Below, piece by piece: positions 26,766 through 36,013 of a stretch of 40,495 nucleotides of DNA (the first letter of the stretch is position 1; every line of letters begins with the position of its first letter). The notes under the pieces were generated by a model. That model saw only the letters and a list, made by a program, of their open reading frames with translations. It did not search any database and was not told where the DNA came from. This DNA is from Rhodocyclaceae bacterium. Its GTDB lineage: Bacteria > Pseudomonadota > Gammaproteobacteria > Burkholderiales > Rhodocyclaceae. Both the position numbers and the translations under genes were made by a program. Location: contig JARRBR010000015.1 of assembly GCA_029982755.1 (NCBI GenBank), positions 1 through 40,495 of the forward strand. The letters run 5' to 3'.

Positions 26766-27713
26766 ATGGAAGAGCCCATCCAGGACGGCACCGTCGCCCT
26801 CATCGACGGCATCCGGCGCATTCATTACGACGGCTACTGGCTCAAGGTCTACGACCCGCCGGTGGATTCGCTCGACGCCAAGAAGAAGCTGATCCAGGCG
26901 CTCACCCGCCGCCTGTTCAACCACGTCGAGCACGGCATCAACATTCCGGGCAAGCGCCTGGACGACGCGCGCCGGGCCTATCTGGAGGAGCCGGACCCGG
27001 AACGCAAGCGGGTCAAGGGCGCGATGTACGCCGGCGCGCTGTTCAACCGCGCCACCGACATCTTCACCAAGCTGGTGGAGCTGCAGGAACTCGGCATCGA
27101 GATCGAGACCGACAACGCCCTGATGCGCGAATGCGGCTGCTGCCTGCAGGAAGCGCTCGCGCTCGGCCGCCTGGTCCTGCATCGCAGCGGCGACGAGGGC
27201 ATCGACGAACTGTGGGGCGAACCCTTCCGCGCGTTCTCGATCCCGGTGGAGGCCTTCTACGAGAGCCGCTACATCAAGATCGCGCAGGCCCTGCGCGAGA
27301 TCGACCGGCTGGGTGCGGTCATGGCCCTCACCTTCTCCGGCACGCACCTGTTCCAGGGCGTCGGGCCGCTGGTGCTGGAATTCACCCGCATCGCCAAGGT
27401 CAAGTGCGAGACGCTGCGCACCGACCCCGACATCTTCGAGGTGTGGGCGGACTTCGTCGTCGCCTCGGAGCACCTGGGCGCGGTGAGCGCGATGCTGTCG
27501 CCGGCCTCGACCGAACACGAGCGCCAGCTCGCCACCGACGGCCTGCGCCTGATCCTGCAGGGACGCAACCTGGTCACCGACATCACCCGCGCGCGCGTGA
27601 CCATGCCCAAGAGCGCGCGCGAGTACGTCGAACGCTGCGAAGCCTATGCCGCGCGCCTGCAGGCGGCGAACCACCCGCCGCTGGCGGTGGCGGGCGGCGT
27701 GCTGCGGGCGTGA
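26766..27713 (+). CDS. Conserved-looking protein of unknown function
   Basis: 315 residues, predicted cytoplasmic and mostly helical, without signal peptide or membrane segment. I do not recognise a family. Distinctive stretches are RIHYDGYWLKVYDPPVDSLD at the N-terminus, NHVEHGINIPGKRLDDARRAY, MRECGCCLQEALALGRLVLH with a three-Cys cluster near residue 122, and ALTFSGTHLFQGVGPLVLEF. Codon use and amino-acid composition are like those of neighbouring real genes, and the frame is fully open, so it is a genuine gene. It sits between DUF2062 and, on the other strand, mnmA. Confidence 0.82.
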   Translation: MEEPIQDGTVALIDGIRRIHYDGYWLKVYDPPVDSLDAKKKLIQALTRRLFNHVEHGINIPGKRLDDARRAYLEEPDPERKRVKGAMYAGALFNRATDIFTKLVELQELGIEIETDNALMRECGCCLQEALALGRLVLHRSGDEGIDELWGEPFRAFSIPVEAFYESRYIKIAQALREIDRLGAVMALTFSGTHLFQGVGPLVLEFTRIAKVKCETLRTDPDIFEVWADFVVASEHLGAVSAMLSPASTEHERQLATDGLRLILQGRNLVTDITRARVTMPKSAREYVERCEAYAARLQAANHPPLAVAGGVLRA

Positions 27714-27732
27714 CGCTGCCGCCCGCCGGCGC

Positions 27733-28830
27733 TCACACGATGATGCCGCCGCCGAGGCAGACCTTCGACTCGTAGACCACCACGCTCTGCCCCGGGGTGA
27801 TCGCCCACTGCGGCTGGGCGAAGGCGATCTCGGCGCGGCCGTCGGCGATGCGGTCGATCTCGCACGGCTGGTCGGGCGTGCGGTAGCGCGGCTTGGCGGT
27901 GTAGACCCAGTTGGTGTGCGGGTCGCGGCCGGCGATCCAGTTGAGGTCGGTCGCCACCAGGCGGTCGCGCAGCAGCGCCGGATGGTCGTGGCCCTGCACC
28001 ACGTAGAGCACGTTGGCCTTGACGTCCTTCTTCGCCACGTACCAGGCGTCGTGCTCGCCGGCCTCGTCCTGGTTGCCCTGGATGCCGCCGATGTGCAGGC
28101 CCTTCCGCTGGCCGATGGTGTGGTACATCAGCCCCTGATGCTCGCCGAGCACGCGCTCGTCGTCGAGGGCGCGGATCTCGCCCGGCTGGGTGGGCAGGTA
28201 GCGCATCAGGAACTCGCGGAAGGGGCGCTCGCCGATGAAGCAGATGCCGGTGGAGTCCTTCTTCTCGGCCACGTGCAGGCCGGCCTCGGCGGCGATCCTG
28301 CGCACCTCGCGCTTGTACAGCGCACCGAGCGGGAACATCGTCTTCGCCAGCTGTTCCTGGTTCAGGCGATACAGGAAATAGCTCTGGTCCTTGGTGCCGT
28401 CCTCGGCCTTGAGCAGCTGGTACTCGGTGCGGCCATCGTTGGTCCACTCGCGCACCTGGGCGTAGTGGCCGGTGGCGATGCGCTCGGCGCCCATCCGCAT
28501 GGCGTGGTCGAGGAAGCAGCGGAACTTGATCTCGGAGTTGCACAACACGTCCGGATTGGGCGTGCGGCCGGCCTCGTACTCGCGCAGGAAATCGGCGAAC
28601 ACGCGGTCCTTGTACTCCTTGCTGAAGTTGACCACCTCGAGCTCGATGCCGATCACGTCGCACACCGAGGCGACGTCCACCAGGTCCTGGCGCGTCGAGC
28701 AGTAGTCCGAGTCGTCGTCGTCCTCCCAGTTCTTCATGAACAACCCGGTGACATCAAAACCCTGCTGCTTCAGCAGCAGCGCGGTCACCGACGAGTCCAC
28801 CCCGCCGGACATGCCGACCACCACCTTCAT
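27733..28830 (-). CDS. mnmA: tRNA 2-thiouridylase MnmA
   Basis: 365 residues. Uses ATP and a persulfide relay to thiolate U34 of tRNA-Lys, -Glu and -Gln. The PP-loop [17 protein letters not shown] is at the N-terminus; the nucleophilic Cys is in [11 protein letters not shown], and the persulfide Cys in [13 protein letters not shown]. The [16 protein letters not shown] block is also typical. ATG 28830 ([10 protein letters not shown]) has AGGAAGG about 10 bases upstream; longer starts at 28857 or 28950 add unconserved sequence. It lies downstream of nudJ as in E. coli, but with a 234-residue gene in between. Confidence 0.97.
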   Translation of the reverse strand: MKVVVGMSGGVDSSVTALLLKQQGFDVTGLFMKNWEDDDDSDYCSTRQDLVDVASVCDVIGIELEVVNFSKEYKDRVFADFLREYEAGRTPNPDVLCNSEIKFRCFLDHAMRMGAERIATGHYAQVREWTNDGRTEYQLLKAEDGTKDQSYFLYRLNQEQLAKTMFPLGALYKREVRRIAAEAGLHVAEKKDSTGICFIGERPFREFLMRYLPTQPGEIRALDDERVLGEHQGLMYHTIGQRKGLHIGGIQGNQDEAGEHDAWYVAKKDVKANVLYVVQGHDHPALLRDRLVATDLNWIAGRDPHTNWVYTAKPRYRTPDQPCEIDRIADGRAEIAFAQPQWAITPGQSVVVYESKVCLGGGIIV

Positions 28831-28846
28831 GCCGTTCCCATCCTTC

Positions 28847-29551
28847 CTACTGGACATTCGGTCCACCTCCCTTGAGCCATTCCGCGAGCGGCAGCACCAC
28901 GGCCGGCTCGCCATTGTCGACGAACCAGCTGTCGACCACGTAACGTTCACCCGGACGGTCGCCGCCGTCCCCCTCCGCCGCCTCCTCGATCACCTGCCCG
29001 TCCTCGGTGCAGTTGCAGCCCGCCAGGGCCTGGCCGGGCGGCAGGCGGGCGATGCGCTCCGCGGCCGACAGCACCTCGACCACCGCGCTGAAGTGCTGCA
29101 GGATGAAGCGCGTGCGCCGCGCCGGCTCCACCACGCGATGGAAGCGCAGCCAGCCGCGCGCCTCGACCAGTTCGAGCAGACGCGTGGTCGAGGTCGAATG
29201 GTCGATGCAGTCCATGCGGCCATGGACCTCGGCATCGAGGAAGTTGCCGGCGCGGTCGGCGCCCACCGGCGTCTGCGTACCCGCGACCCGGTACAGGCGG
29301 CCGACCGCCTCGGCGAGCAGTTCGCGCTCCTCGGCCGCGGTGCGCGCGACGGCCAGACGCTCGCCCAGGCGCGCCAGCGTCCCCGCCTGAAAACGCACCA
29401 CGTCCTCGCGCAAGCAGCCGTAGTTGTAGCAGATGCTGATCTCGGCGCCTTCCCGCACGCCGGCCGCCGCGGTGCCCTGCCCGCCCCGCAGTGTGGCGCC
29501 CTGCACCGACAGCGGCAGGACCAGCAGCAGCGCGAGCAGCGTACGGATCAT
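28847..29551 (-). CDS. Exported protein, possible transglutaminase-like hydrolase
   Basis: 234 residues. A Sec signal peptide ([18 protein letters not shown]) is followed by a mature domain I cannot assign by name. Three segments are spaced like a papain/transglutaminase-type triad: Cys in [18 protein letters not shown] (about 123), His in [15 protein letters not shown] (about 161), and Asp in [13 protein letters not shown] (about 214). The assignment is inference from motif shape. Extra cysteines (ICYNYGC, AGCNC) could form disulfides. The gene starts 14 bases after nudJ and ends 16 bases before mnmA, so it is probably co-transcribed with both. Confidence 0.8.
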   Translation of the reverse strand: MIRTLLALLLVLPLSVQGATLRGGQGTAAAGVREGAEISICYNYGCLREDVVRFQAGTLARLGERLAVARTAAEERELLAEAVGRLYRVAGTQTPVGADRAGNFLDAEVHGRMDCIDHSTSTTRLLELVEARGWLRFHRVVEPARRTRFILQHFSAVVEVLSAAERIARLPPGQALAGCNCTEDGQVIEEAAEGDGGDRPGERYVVDSWFVDNGEPAVVLPLAEWLKGGGPNVQ

Positions 29552-29565
29552 CGCGGCCGGACGCC

Positions 29566-30051
29566 TCAGCGGTAGTGGCGCACCAGCGCCAGCGAGTGGC
29601 GCTCGCCGGCGAGCCAGTCCTCGATGCAGCGCAGGATCAGCGGGCTGCGGTGGCGGTCGGCGGTGGCGCGCACCTCGTCGATGGTCATCCACACCGCACG
29701 CACGATGCCCTCGTCGAGCCGGCGCCCGGCCTCCTCGCCCTCGATCCGGCCGCCGTAGGCGAAGCGCAGGTAGGTGATGTCGCCCTGCGGCCGCGTCCAC
29801 TGATAGATGCCGACCAGGTATTCGGGCACGAAGCGGTGCGCGGTTTCCTCCAGCGCCTCGCGCACCGCAGCCTCTTCCAGCGACTCGCCCTCCTCGAGGT
29901 GGCCGGCGGGCTGGTTGAAGCGCAGGCCCTCGGGCGTCTCCTCCTCGACCAGCAGGAAGCGGCCGTCGCGCTCGATCACGGCGGCAACGGTGACGTTGGG
30001 TTTCCAGGGACGATCCTTCAATTCCGGCTCCGGGCGCAGAAAGCGCTGCAT
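29566..30051 (-). CDS. nudJ: NudJ-like Nudix phosphatase
   Basis: 161 residues. The Nudix box reads GHLEEGESLEEAAVREALEE (about residues 53-72), preceded by WKPNVTVAAVIERDGRFLLVEEET and followed by YLVGIYQWTRPQGDITYLRFAY, characteristic of NudJ (YmfB), which hydrolyses thiamine precursor and nucleoside phosphates. ATG 30051 (MQRFLRPEPELKDRPWKPN) is chosen over 30114, which adds a Gly/Arg-rich extension. First gene of a leftward nudJ, exported protein, mnmA set, divergent from ilvE. Confidence 0.9.
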   Translation of the reverse strand: MQRFLRPEPELKDRPWKPNVTVAAVIERDGRFLLVEEETPEGLRFNQPAGHLEEGESLEEAAVREALEETAHRFVPEYLVGIYQWTRPQGDITYLRFAYGGRIEGEEAGRRLDEGIVRAVWMTIDEVRATADRHRSPLILRCIEDWLAGERHSLALVRHYR

Positions 30052-30144
30052 TCTAGCGCGCGGCGGGGCGCCCTCCCAACCACCCGCACCCCGGCCGTGA
30101 TCACCACATCGCACGTCGGGCGTATCGGACAGCCGCCTTTACGC

Positions 30145-30150
30145 TAGAAT
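30145..30150 (+). promoter_or_regulatory. Putative -10 element for ilvE
   Basis: TAGAAT, 86 bases before the ilvE ATG, in the 184-base divergent gap with nudJ. No clear -35. The leader between it and the gene shows no attenuator peptide that I could identify. Confidence 0.4.
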
Positions 30151-30235
30151 TCACCGGCTATGCCCCGACGAGATCCTGGCCGGGGCGTTCCCGACACCCA
30201 TCCAGCGAACACTCATACAGGCGGAGATTTTGATC

Positions 30236-31156
30236 ATGTCCATGGCTGACCGCGACGGCTTCATCTGGCAGGACGGCAAGCTCGTCCCGTGGCGCGAGGC
30301 GACCACGCACGTCCTCACCCACTCGCTGCACTACGGCCTCGCCGTCTTCGAGGGCGTCCGTGCCTACAACACCGTCAGCGGCACCGCGATCTTCCGCCTC
30401 GCCGAGCACACCCAGCGCCTGATCAACTCCGCCAAGATCTACATGATGGACATCCCGTACTCCAAGGATGAACTCATGGAGGCGCAGAAGGAGGTCGTGC
30501 GCGCGAACAAGCTCGAGTCCTGCTACCTACGCCCGATCGCGTTCTACGGCTCGGAGAAGATGGGTATCTCGACCATCGGCGCCCGTGTGCACGTTGCGAT
30601 CGCCGCCTGGCCCTGGGGCGCCTACCTCGGCGAAGAAGGCCTGCAGAAGGGCATCCGGGTGAAGACCTCGTCCTACACCCGCCACCACGTCAACTCGACG
30701 ATGCCGCGCGCCAAGCTGTCCGCGACCTACCCGAACTCGATCCTCGCCAACCTCGAGGTCACCCGCATGGGCTACGACGAGGCGCTGCTGCTCGACAACC
30801 AGGGCTTCGTCGCCGAGGGCGCGGGCGAGAACCTCTTCATCGTCAAGGACGGCCGCATCTACGAACCCGAGATCGCCTCGGCGCTGACCGGCATCACCCG
30901 CGACTCGATCCACGTCGTCGCGCGCGAGCTCGGCTACGAGGTCGGCACCAAGCGCCTGACCCGCGACGACATCTACCTCGCCGACGAGGCCTTCTTCACC
31001 GGCACCGCCGCAGAAGTCACGCCGATCCGCGAGCTCGACGACCGCAAGATCGGCGAAGGCAAGCGCGGCCCGGTCACCGAGAAGATCCAGGCCCGCTTCT
31101 TCGACGTCGTCAATGGCCGTGCGCCGGAATACGCGCACTGGCTGGCCCACGTCTGA
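30236..31156 (+). CDS. ilvE: Branched-chain amino acid aminotransferase
   Basis: 306 residues. PLP fold-type IV enzyme for the last step of valine, leucine and isoleucine synthesis. Landmarks: HSLHYGLAVFEGVRAY, the PLP-binding Lys in NSTMPRAKLSATYPNS (about residue 158), EALLLDNQGFVAEGAGENLFIV, and FFTGTAAEVTPIRELDDRKIG. ATG 30236 has GGAG 9 bases upstream; a TTG at 30230 is possible but unnecessary. A CHCC zinc-finger gene follows 24 bases later. Confidence 0.97.
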   Translation: MSMADRDGFIWQDGKLVPWREATTHVLTHSLHYGLAVFEGVRAYNTVSGTAIFRLAEHTQRLINSAKIYMMDIPYSKDELMEAQKEVVRANKLESCYLRPIAFYGSEKMGISTIGARVHVAIAAWPWGAYLGEEGLQKGIRVKTSSYTRHHVNSTMPRAKLSATYPNSILANLEVTRMGYDEALLLDNQGFVAEGAGENLFIVKDGRIYEPEIASALTGITRDSIHVVARELGYEVGTKRLTRDDIYLADEAFFTGTAAEVTPIRELDDRKIGEGKRGPVTEKIQARFFDVVNGRAPEYAHWLAHV

Positions 31157-31180
31157 TTTCCACGCGCCGAGGAATGCGAC

Positions 31181-31381
31181 ATGAGTGAAACCACCGACAA
31201 GCCCCACGCCATCATCGTCACGGCCAAGGACCTGCCGCTGCACTGCCCGCCGCCGGGCGCGCCGCTGTGGGCTCGCCACCCGCGCGTGTTCCTGGACGTC
31301 CTGAAGACCGGCGAGGCGGTCTGTCCCTACTGCAGCGCGCACTACGTGCTGACCGGCGAGCGCCCCAAGGGTCATCACTGA
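31181..31381 (+). CDS. CHCC zinc-finger domain protein
   Basis: 66 residues. Short protein with a Cys-His-Cys-Cys zinc site: Cys in LPLHCPPPGAP, His in WARHPRVFLDV, and the CPYC knuckle in EAVCPYCSAHYVLTG. This matches the zf-CHCC family, related to the mitochondrial complex I subunit NDUFS6; the bacterial function is unknown. A GAGGA ribosome binding site lies just upstream. Following ilvE is a common arrangement in beta-proteobacteria. A GC-rich UUCG hairpin lies 31 bases past its stop. Confidence 0.92.
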   Translation: MSETTDKPHAIIVTAKDLPLHCPPPGAPLWARHPRVFLDVLKTGEAVCPYCSAHYVLTGERPKGHH

Positions 31382-31411
31382 ACCCTGCGGCCGTTCCGCA
31401 GTCTCGAATGC

Positions 31412-31431
31412 ACGGGGGCTTCGGCCCCCGT
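31412..31431 (+). terminator. Probable terminator hairpin after the CHCC gene
   Basis: ACGGGGGC (31412-31419) and GCCCCCGT (31424-31431) pair perfectly around a stable TTCG tetraloop. Only a short TTT follows a few bases on, so it may act as a weak intrinsic terminator or an mRNA 3' end stabiliser for ilvE and the zinc-finger gene. Confidence 0.55.
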
Positions 31432-31467
31432 CGCGTTTGCACCCCCGAACAAGCAGCGAGCAATCCC

Positions 31468-31896
31468 GTGAGCAAAGCCAACTTCACCACTGCACTGGAA
31501 GCCGAGGCCGCGTTCTACCAGGCGCTGGCCCAGGGCGACATCGACGCACTGATGGCGGTCTGGTCGGAGGACGAGGAAGTCGTGTGCGTCCATCCCGGCG
31601 GCCCGCGCATCGTCGGCCTGGCGGCGGTACGCGACACCTGGCGGCAGATCCTGTCCGGCGGCAGCACCCTGAAGATCGACGTCAGCCAGGCCGTCGTCAG
31701 CGCCAGCGCGATGATGGCGATGCACTGCGTGTTCGAGCGCGTCGCCGGCGAAGGGTCGCTGCAGAGCGGCCCGACCCTGGCGGCGACCAATGTCTATGTG
31801 CGCGGCCCCAACGGCTGGCGCATGGTGCTGCACCACGCCTCGCCGATTCCGGAACAGGCGGACTTCGGCGACCTGTCGCCGCGCGTGGTGCATTGA
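31468..31896 (+). CDS. NTF2-like (SnoaL-type) protein
   Basis: 142 residues from GTG 31468 (MSKANFTTALEAEAAFYQAL). Fits the NTF2-like cone fold: ALAQGDIDALMAVWSEDEEVVCVHPGGPRIVGLAAV near the N-terminus and NVYVRGPNGWRMVLHHAS near the C-terminus, the pattern of SnoaL_3-type proteins. No catalytic function can be assigned. No ATG exists near the conserved start, so GTG is used; the longer frame covers the upstream hairpin and is rejected. Its TGA overlaps the TTG of the YheT gene (TTGA). Confidence 0.86.
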   Translation: MSKANFTTALEAEAAFYQALAQGDIDALMAVWSEDEEVVCVHPGGPRIVGLAAVRDTWRQILSGGSTLKIDVSQAVVSASAMMAMHCVFERVAGEGSLQSGPTLAATNVYVRGPNGWRMVLHHASPIPEQADFGDLSPRVVH

Positions 31897-32939
31897 GCGG
31901 CCTGCCCGCCTACCGCGCCCCATGGTGGCTGCCGGGCGGCCACCTGCAGACCATCTTCCCCCTGGCGCGCAAGCCGCCGCTGCCGGCCTACCGGCGCGAA
32001 CGCTGGAACACGCCGGACGGCGACTTCATCGAGCTCGACTGGGTCGATCCGCCGAAGCCGCCTGGTGCGGCGCGCGCACCCCTCACTCAAGGGCAAGGAG
32101 CACTGGCGCAGCCGGATTCCGCGCCGCTCCCCGACCGACTTCGCGTCCCGCTTCTCGTTCTCTTCCATGGCCTCGAGGGCAGCAGCCGTTCGCACTATGC
32201 GCGCAGCCTGATGCAGGCGGCTTGCGCCCGCGGCTGGCGCGGCGTCGTTCCGCACTTTCGCGGCTGCAGTGGCGTGCCCAACCGTCTGCCGCGCGCCTAC
32301 CACTCCGGCGACAGCGAAGAGATCGACTGGATCCTGCGCCGCCTGCAGGCGATCGCGGGCGGTGCGCCGGTGTTCGCCGCTGGGGTCTCGCTCGGCGGCA
32401 ATGCGCTGCTGAAATGGCTCGGGGAACGCGGCACCGCTGCGTGCGAAGTGGTCGAAGCTGCGGCGGCGATCTGCGCGCCGCTCGACCTCACGCGCTCGGG
32501 ATACGCGCTCGGCGAGGGCTTCAACCGCGTGTATACCCGTCACTTCCTCGCCACCCTGCGCACCAAGGCGCTGGCAAAGTGCGAACTCCACCCTGGGCGC
32601 TTCGACGCCGCGCGCATCGCAGGCGCGCGCTCACTGGCCGCATTCGACGACGCCTATACCGCGCCTGCCCACGGCTTTGCCGGAGTGGATGACTACTGGC
32701 GGCGCGCCTCGGCGCGGCCCTGGCTGGGCGGCATCGCGGTGCCGACCCTGGTGCTCAATGCCGCCAACGATCCCTTCGTGCCTGCCACGGCCTGGCCCGA
32801 TCCGCAGACGCTGCCGTCCGCGGTACATTTCGAACTGCCGCAGCAGGGCGGCCACGTCGGCTTCCTCGCCGGCCGCTGGCCGGGCAGCCAGGACTGGCTC
32901 GCCGCGCGGGTACTGGCGCATTTCGCGGCGCTGCGCTGA
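31893..32939 (+). CDS. YheT-family alpha/beta hydrolase
   Basis: 348 residues. The YheT (AB-hydrolase 4) family is marked by WWLPGGHLQTIFP at the N-terminus and LVLFHGLEGSSRSHYARSL. The catalytic triad is readable: Ser in AAGVSLGGNALLKW, Asp in LNAANDPFVP, His in QQGGHVGFLAG. The family has esterase-like activity but no settled substrate. The only start at the conserved N-terminus is TTG 31893 (MSGLPAYRAPWW), overlapping the preceding TGA, which implies translational coupling to the NTF2-like gene. Residues about 60-80 (RAPLTQGQGALAQ..) look like a non-conserved insertion. Confidence 0.9.
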   Translation: MSGLPAYRAPWWLPGGHLQTIFPLARKPPLPAYRRERWNTPDGDFIELDWVDPPKPPGAARAPLTQGQGALAQPDSAPLPDRLRVPLLVLFHGLEGSSRSHYARSLMQAACARGWRGVVPHFRGCSGVPNRLPRAYHSGDSEEIDWILRRLQAIAGGAPVFAAGVSLGGNALLKWLGERGTAACEVVEAAAAICAPLDLTRSGYALGEGFNRVYTRHFLATLRTKALAKCELHPGRFDAARIAGARSLAAFDDAYTAPAHGFAGVDDYWRRASARPWLGGIAVPTLVLNAANDPFVPATAWPDPQTLPSAVHFELPQQGGHVGFLAGRWPGSQDWLAARVLAHFAALR

Positions 32940-32983
32940 ACCCGCCGTGCACGCGCGCCGCGGCGCGGTGATTCAGTCGCCGC

Positions 32984-33532
32984 TCAGTCGCCATAAACCT
33001 CGGCCGCGGCCAGACTGGAGCCCTGCGCATCCTTGACCGACAGCAGCGGCTCGCCCTGCAGCGGCCAGTCGATGCCGATCTGCGGATCGTTCCAGGCGAT
33101 GCAGCGCTCGTGCGCCGGGGCGTAGTAGTCGGTGGTCTTGTACAGGAAGTCGGCCGATTCGCTGAGGACCAGGAAGCCGTGCGCGAAGCCGGGCGGGATC
33201 CACAGCTGGCGGTGGTCGTCCTCGCCCAGTTCGACGCCGGCCCAGCGCCCGAAGCGCGGGGAGTCGCGGCGCAGGTCCACCGCGACGTCGAACACCCGTC
33301 CGCGCACCACCCGCACCAGCTTGCCCTGCGGCTGCTGCAACTGATAGTGCAGGCCGCGCAGCACGCCGCGCGCCGAGCGCGAGTGGTTGTCCTGCACGAA
33401 ATCGACATCGAGCCCGGTCAGCTCGCGGAAAGTCCGCGCATTCCAGCTCTCGAGGAAGAAACCGCGCGCATCGCCGAACACCTTCGGCTCGAGCACCAGC
33501 ACCTCGGGCAGTGCAGTGGGGGTCGCCTTCAT
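32984..33532 (-). CDS. rfbC: dTDP-4-dehydrorhamnose 3,5-epimerase
   Basis: 182 residues. Third step of dTDP-L-rhamnose synthesis for lipopolysaccharide O-antigen or exopolysaccharide. Cupin-fold landmarks: FGDARGFFLESWN, FVQDNHSRSARGVLRGLHYQ with the catalytic His, GKLVRVVRGRVFDVAVDLR, and IPPGFAHGFLVLSE. The ATG at 33532 overlaps the last base of the rfbA stop (TGATG), so the two are coupled. rfbB and rfbD are not in the window. Confidence 0.97.
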   Translation of the reverse strand: MKATPTALPEVLVLEPKVFGDARGFFLESWNARTFRELTGLDVDFVQDNHSRSARGVLRGLHYQLQQPQGKLVRVVRGRVFDVAVDLRRDSPRFGRWAGVELGEDDHRQLWIPPGFAHGFLVLSESADFLYKTTDYYAPAHERCIAWNDPQIGIDWPLQGEPLLSVKDAQGSSLAAAEVYGD

Positions 33533-34416
33533 CAGAACACCCGGTCCTCGAGCAGGCGCAGCAGGTACTGGCCGTAGCCGCTCTTGGCCAGCGGCTGCGC
33601 CAGTGCCTTCAGTTGCGCGCCGTCGATCCAGCCCGCGCGCCAGGCGATCTCCTCGGGACAGGCGATCTTCAGTCCCTGCCGCTTCTCGATGGTCTGGATG
33701 AACATCCCGGCCTCGAGCAGGCTCTCGTGGGTGCCGGTATCGAGCCAGGCATGGCCGCGACCCATGACCTGCACGTCGAGCGCGCCCTGCTCGAGGTAGA
33801 GGCGGTTGAGGTCGGTGATCTCGAGCTCGCCGCGCGCGCTCGGCTTCAGGCCGCGCGCGAACTCGACCGCGCGCGCGTCATAGAAGTACAGGCCGGTCAC
33901 CGCATAGCGGCTCTTGGGGCGGGCGGGCTTCTCTTCCAGACTGACCGCACGACCCTCGGCATCGAACTCGACCACCCCGTAGCGCTCGGGATGCTGCACC
34001 GGATAGGCGAACACCGTCGCCCCCGCGGTGCGCGCGGAGGCGGCCCGCAGCTCGGCGGCGAAATCGTGGCCGTAGAACAGGTTGTCGCCGAGCACCAGCG
34101 CCGAGGGCGCGCCGGCGAGGAAATCCTCGGCGATCAGGAAGGCCTGGGCAAGGCCATCGGGGCTGGGCTGGACCGCGTACTGCAGCCGCAGCCCCCAGCG
34201 ACTGCCGTCGCCGAGCAGCTGCGCGAAGCGCGGGGTGTCCTGCGGCGTCGAGATCACCAGGATGTCGCGGATGCCCGCCAGCATCAGCGTGGCGAGCGGG
34301 TAGTAGACCATCGGCTTGTCGTACACCGGCAGCAGCTGCTTGGAGACCGCGAGGGTCGCCGGATGCAGCCGGGTGCCGGAACCGCCGGCGAGGATGATGC
34401 CCTTGCGTCGAGTCAT
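33532..34416 (-). CDS. rfbA: Glucose-1-phosphate thymidylyltransferase
   Basis: 294 residues. First step of dTDP-L-rhamnose synthesis, joining dTTP and glucose-1-phosphate. The pyrophosphorylase signature [21 protein letters not shown] is at the N-terminus, with [30 protein letters not shown] and [18 protein letters not shown] following. ATG 34416 ([12 protein letters not shown]) is chosen; the long upstream frame crosses the gap to the divergent phosphomannomutase gene. First of a two-gene rfbA-rfbC unit, an abbreviated version of the usual rfbBDAC order. Confidence 0.97.
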   Translation of the reverse strand: MTRRKGIILAGGSGTRLHPATLAVSKQLLPVYDKPMVYYPLATLMLAGIRDILVISTPQDTPRFAQLLGDGSRWGLRLQYAVQPSPDGLAQAFLIAEDFLAGAPSALVLGDNLFYGHDFAAELRAASARTAGATVFAYPVQHPERYGVVEFDAEGRAVSLEEKPARPKSRYAVTGLYFYDARAVEFARGLKPSARGELEITDLNRLYLEQGALDVQVMGRGHAWLDTGTHESLLEAGMFIQTIEKRQGLKIACPEEIAWRAGWIDGAQLKALAQPLAKSGYGQYLLRLLEDRVF

Positions 34417-34536
34417 GAGGTGACGTGCTCCGGAATCGGGGGGCGGGCCTCGGGACCCGCCTGAAGCCGGCATTGTATGCGCCCGCGCAGGGGCGCCGCA
34501 CGCCCCGCCATGCATGCAAGCTTGCGCGACGCAGCA

Positions 34537-34542
34537 TAGAAT
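34537..34542 (+). promoter_or_regulatory. Putative -10 element for the phosphomannomutase gene
   Basis: TAGAAT, 74 bases before the ATG at 34616, in the 199-base divergent gap with rfbA. No clear -35. Confidence 0.35.
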
Positions 34543-34615
34543 CCGCCGAGCCACTCCGCCCGTACGCCCTCCGGGACGCACGGGCGCCCCGCACGACCTT
34601 CCAACGGACCCCCTC

Positions 34616-36013
34616 ATGCGCCACGCCCTGCCCGCCCCCGAGACCTTCAAGGCCTACGACATCCGCGGCATCGTCGACACCGTGCTGACCGCCGATGCGG
34701 TGCGCGCGATCGGCCACGCCCTCGGTTCCGAGGCGGTGGCGCGCGGCCAGCAGGCGATCGCGGTCGGGCGCGACGGGCGCCTGTCCGGTCCGGCGCTCGC
34801 CGGCGCGCTCGCCGACGGCATCCGCGCCGCCGGCGTCGACGTCATCGACATCGGCTGCGTGCCGACGCCGCTCACCTACTTCGCCGCCTGGCAGCTCGGC
34901 TGCGATTCCTGCGTGTCGGTGACCGGCAGCCACAACCCGCCCGACTACAACGGCCTCAAGATGGTGCTCGCCGGCCAGACGCTCTACGGCGACATGATCC
35001 GGGACCTGCGCCGGCGCATCGCCGAGGACGATCTCGCCCACGGCGCCGGCGCGCTGCGCAGCGCCGACGTACGTGCCGCCTACGTCGAGCGCATCGTCGG
35101 CGACGTGAAGCTGGCGCGGCCGCTGAAGATCGTCGTCGACTGCGGCAATGGCGTCGCCGGCGGCATCGCCCCCGAACTGTTCCGCCGCCTCGGCTGCGAG
35201 GTGATCGAGCTGTTCTGCGAAGTCGACGGCAGCTTCCCCAACCACCACCCCGACCCGTCGAAGCCGGAGAACCTGCATGACGTGATCCGCGCCCTGCGCG
35301 ACACCGACGCCGAGCTCGGGCTGGCCTTCGACGGCGACGGCGACCGCCTCGGCGTGGTGACCAAGGACGGCGAGATCATCTACCCCGACCGCCAGCTGAT
35401 GCTGTTCGCCGAGGACGTGCTCGCGCGCGTGCCGGGCGGCGAGATCATCTACGACGTCAAATGCACGCGCAATCTCGCACCCTGGATCCGCGCCCGGGGC
35501 GGCAAACCGACGATGTGGAACACCGGCCACGCGCTGGTCAAGGCCAAGCTCAAGGAAAGCGGCGCCCCGCTCGCCGGCGAGATGAGCGGGCACATGTTCT
35601 TCAAGGAGCGCTGGTTCGGCTTCGACGACGGGCTTTACGCGGGCGCGCGCCTGCTCGAGATCCTGTCCGCCCGCCCCGACGCCAACGCCGCGCTGAAGGC
35701 GCTGCCCGATGCGGTGAGCACACCCGAGCTCAACCTGACGATGGCCGAAGGCGAGCCCTTCGAGCTGGTGCGCCGGCTGCGCGAGGCCGCGCTCGCCACG
35801 CCGTCCTGCTTCCCCGACGCGCGCGAGGTGATCACGCTCGACGGCGTGCGGGTGGAGTTCGCCGACGGCTTCGGCCTCGCGCGGCCGTCGAACACCACGC
35901 CGGTGGTGGTGCTGCGCTTCGAGGCCGACGACGCCAGTGGGCTGGCTGCGATCCAGGCGCGCTTCCGGCAGGCGATCGAGGCGGTGTGGCCAGGGCTGGA
36001 GCTGCCGTTCTGA
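34616..36013 (+). CDS. Phosphomannomutase/phosphoglucomutase (AlgC-like)
   Basis: 465 residues. Interconverts hexose-1- and 6-phosphates, supplying mannose-1-P or glucose-1-P for envelope polysaccharides; product glucose-1-P is the substrate of the adjacent divergent rfbA. N-terminal [14 protein letters not shown], catalytic phosphoserine loop [15 protein letters not shown] (Ser near residue 103), metal loop [12 protein letters not shown], sugar loop [19 protein letters not shown], and C-terminal phosphate loop [18 protein letters not shown] 34616 begins the conserved sequence. The last codons and the stop lie inside a 15-bp tandem repeat that repeats the LPF-stop end. Confidence 0.95.
   Translation: MRHALPAPETFKAYDIRGIVDTVLTADAVRAIGHALGSEAVARGQQAIAVGRDGRLSGPALAGALADGIRAAGVDVIDIGCVPTPLTYFAAWQLGCDSCVSVTGSHNPPDYNGLKMVLAGQTLYGDMIRDLRRRIAEDDLAHGAGALRSADVRAAYVERIVGDVKLARPLKIVVDCGNGVAGGIAPELFRRLGCEVIELFCEVDGSFPNHHPDPSKPENLHDVIRALRDTDAELGLAFDGDGDRLGVVTKDGEIIYPDRQLMLFAEDVLARVPGGEIIYDVKCTRNLAPWIRARGGKPTMWNTGHALVKAKLKESGAPLAGEMSGHMFFKERWFGFDDGLYAGARLLEILSARPDANAALKALPDAVSTPELNLTMAEGEPFELVRRLREAALATPSCFPDAREVITLDGVRVEFADGFGLARPSNTTPVVVLRFEADDASGLAAIQARFRQAIEAVWPGLELPF

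Noticed and set aside
20748-26821. Two minus-strand frames of over 1000 codons (20748-23804 and 23753-26821)
   Set aside because: They lie opposite glnE, CYTH-CHAD, sixA-like and DUF2062 genes with recognisable motifs; no ribosome binding sites or domains.
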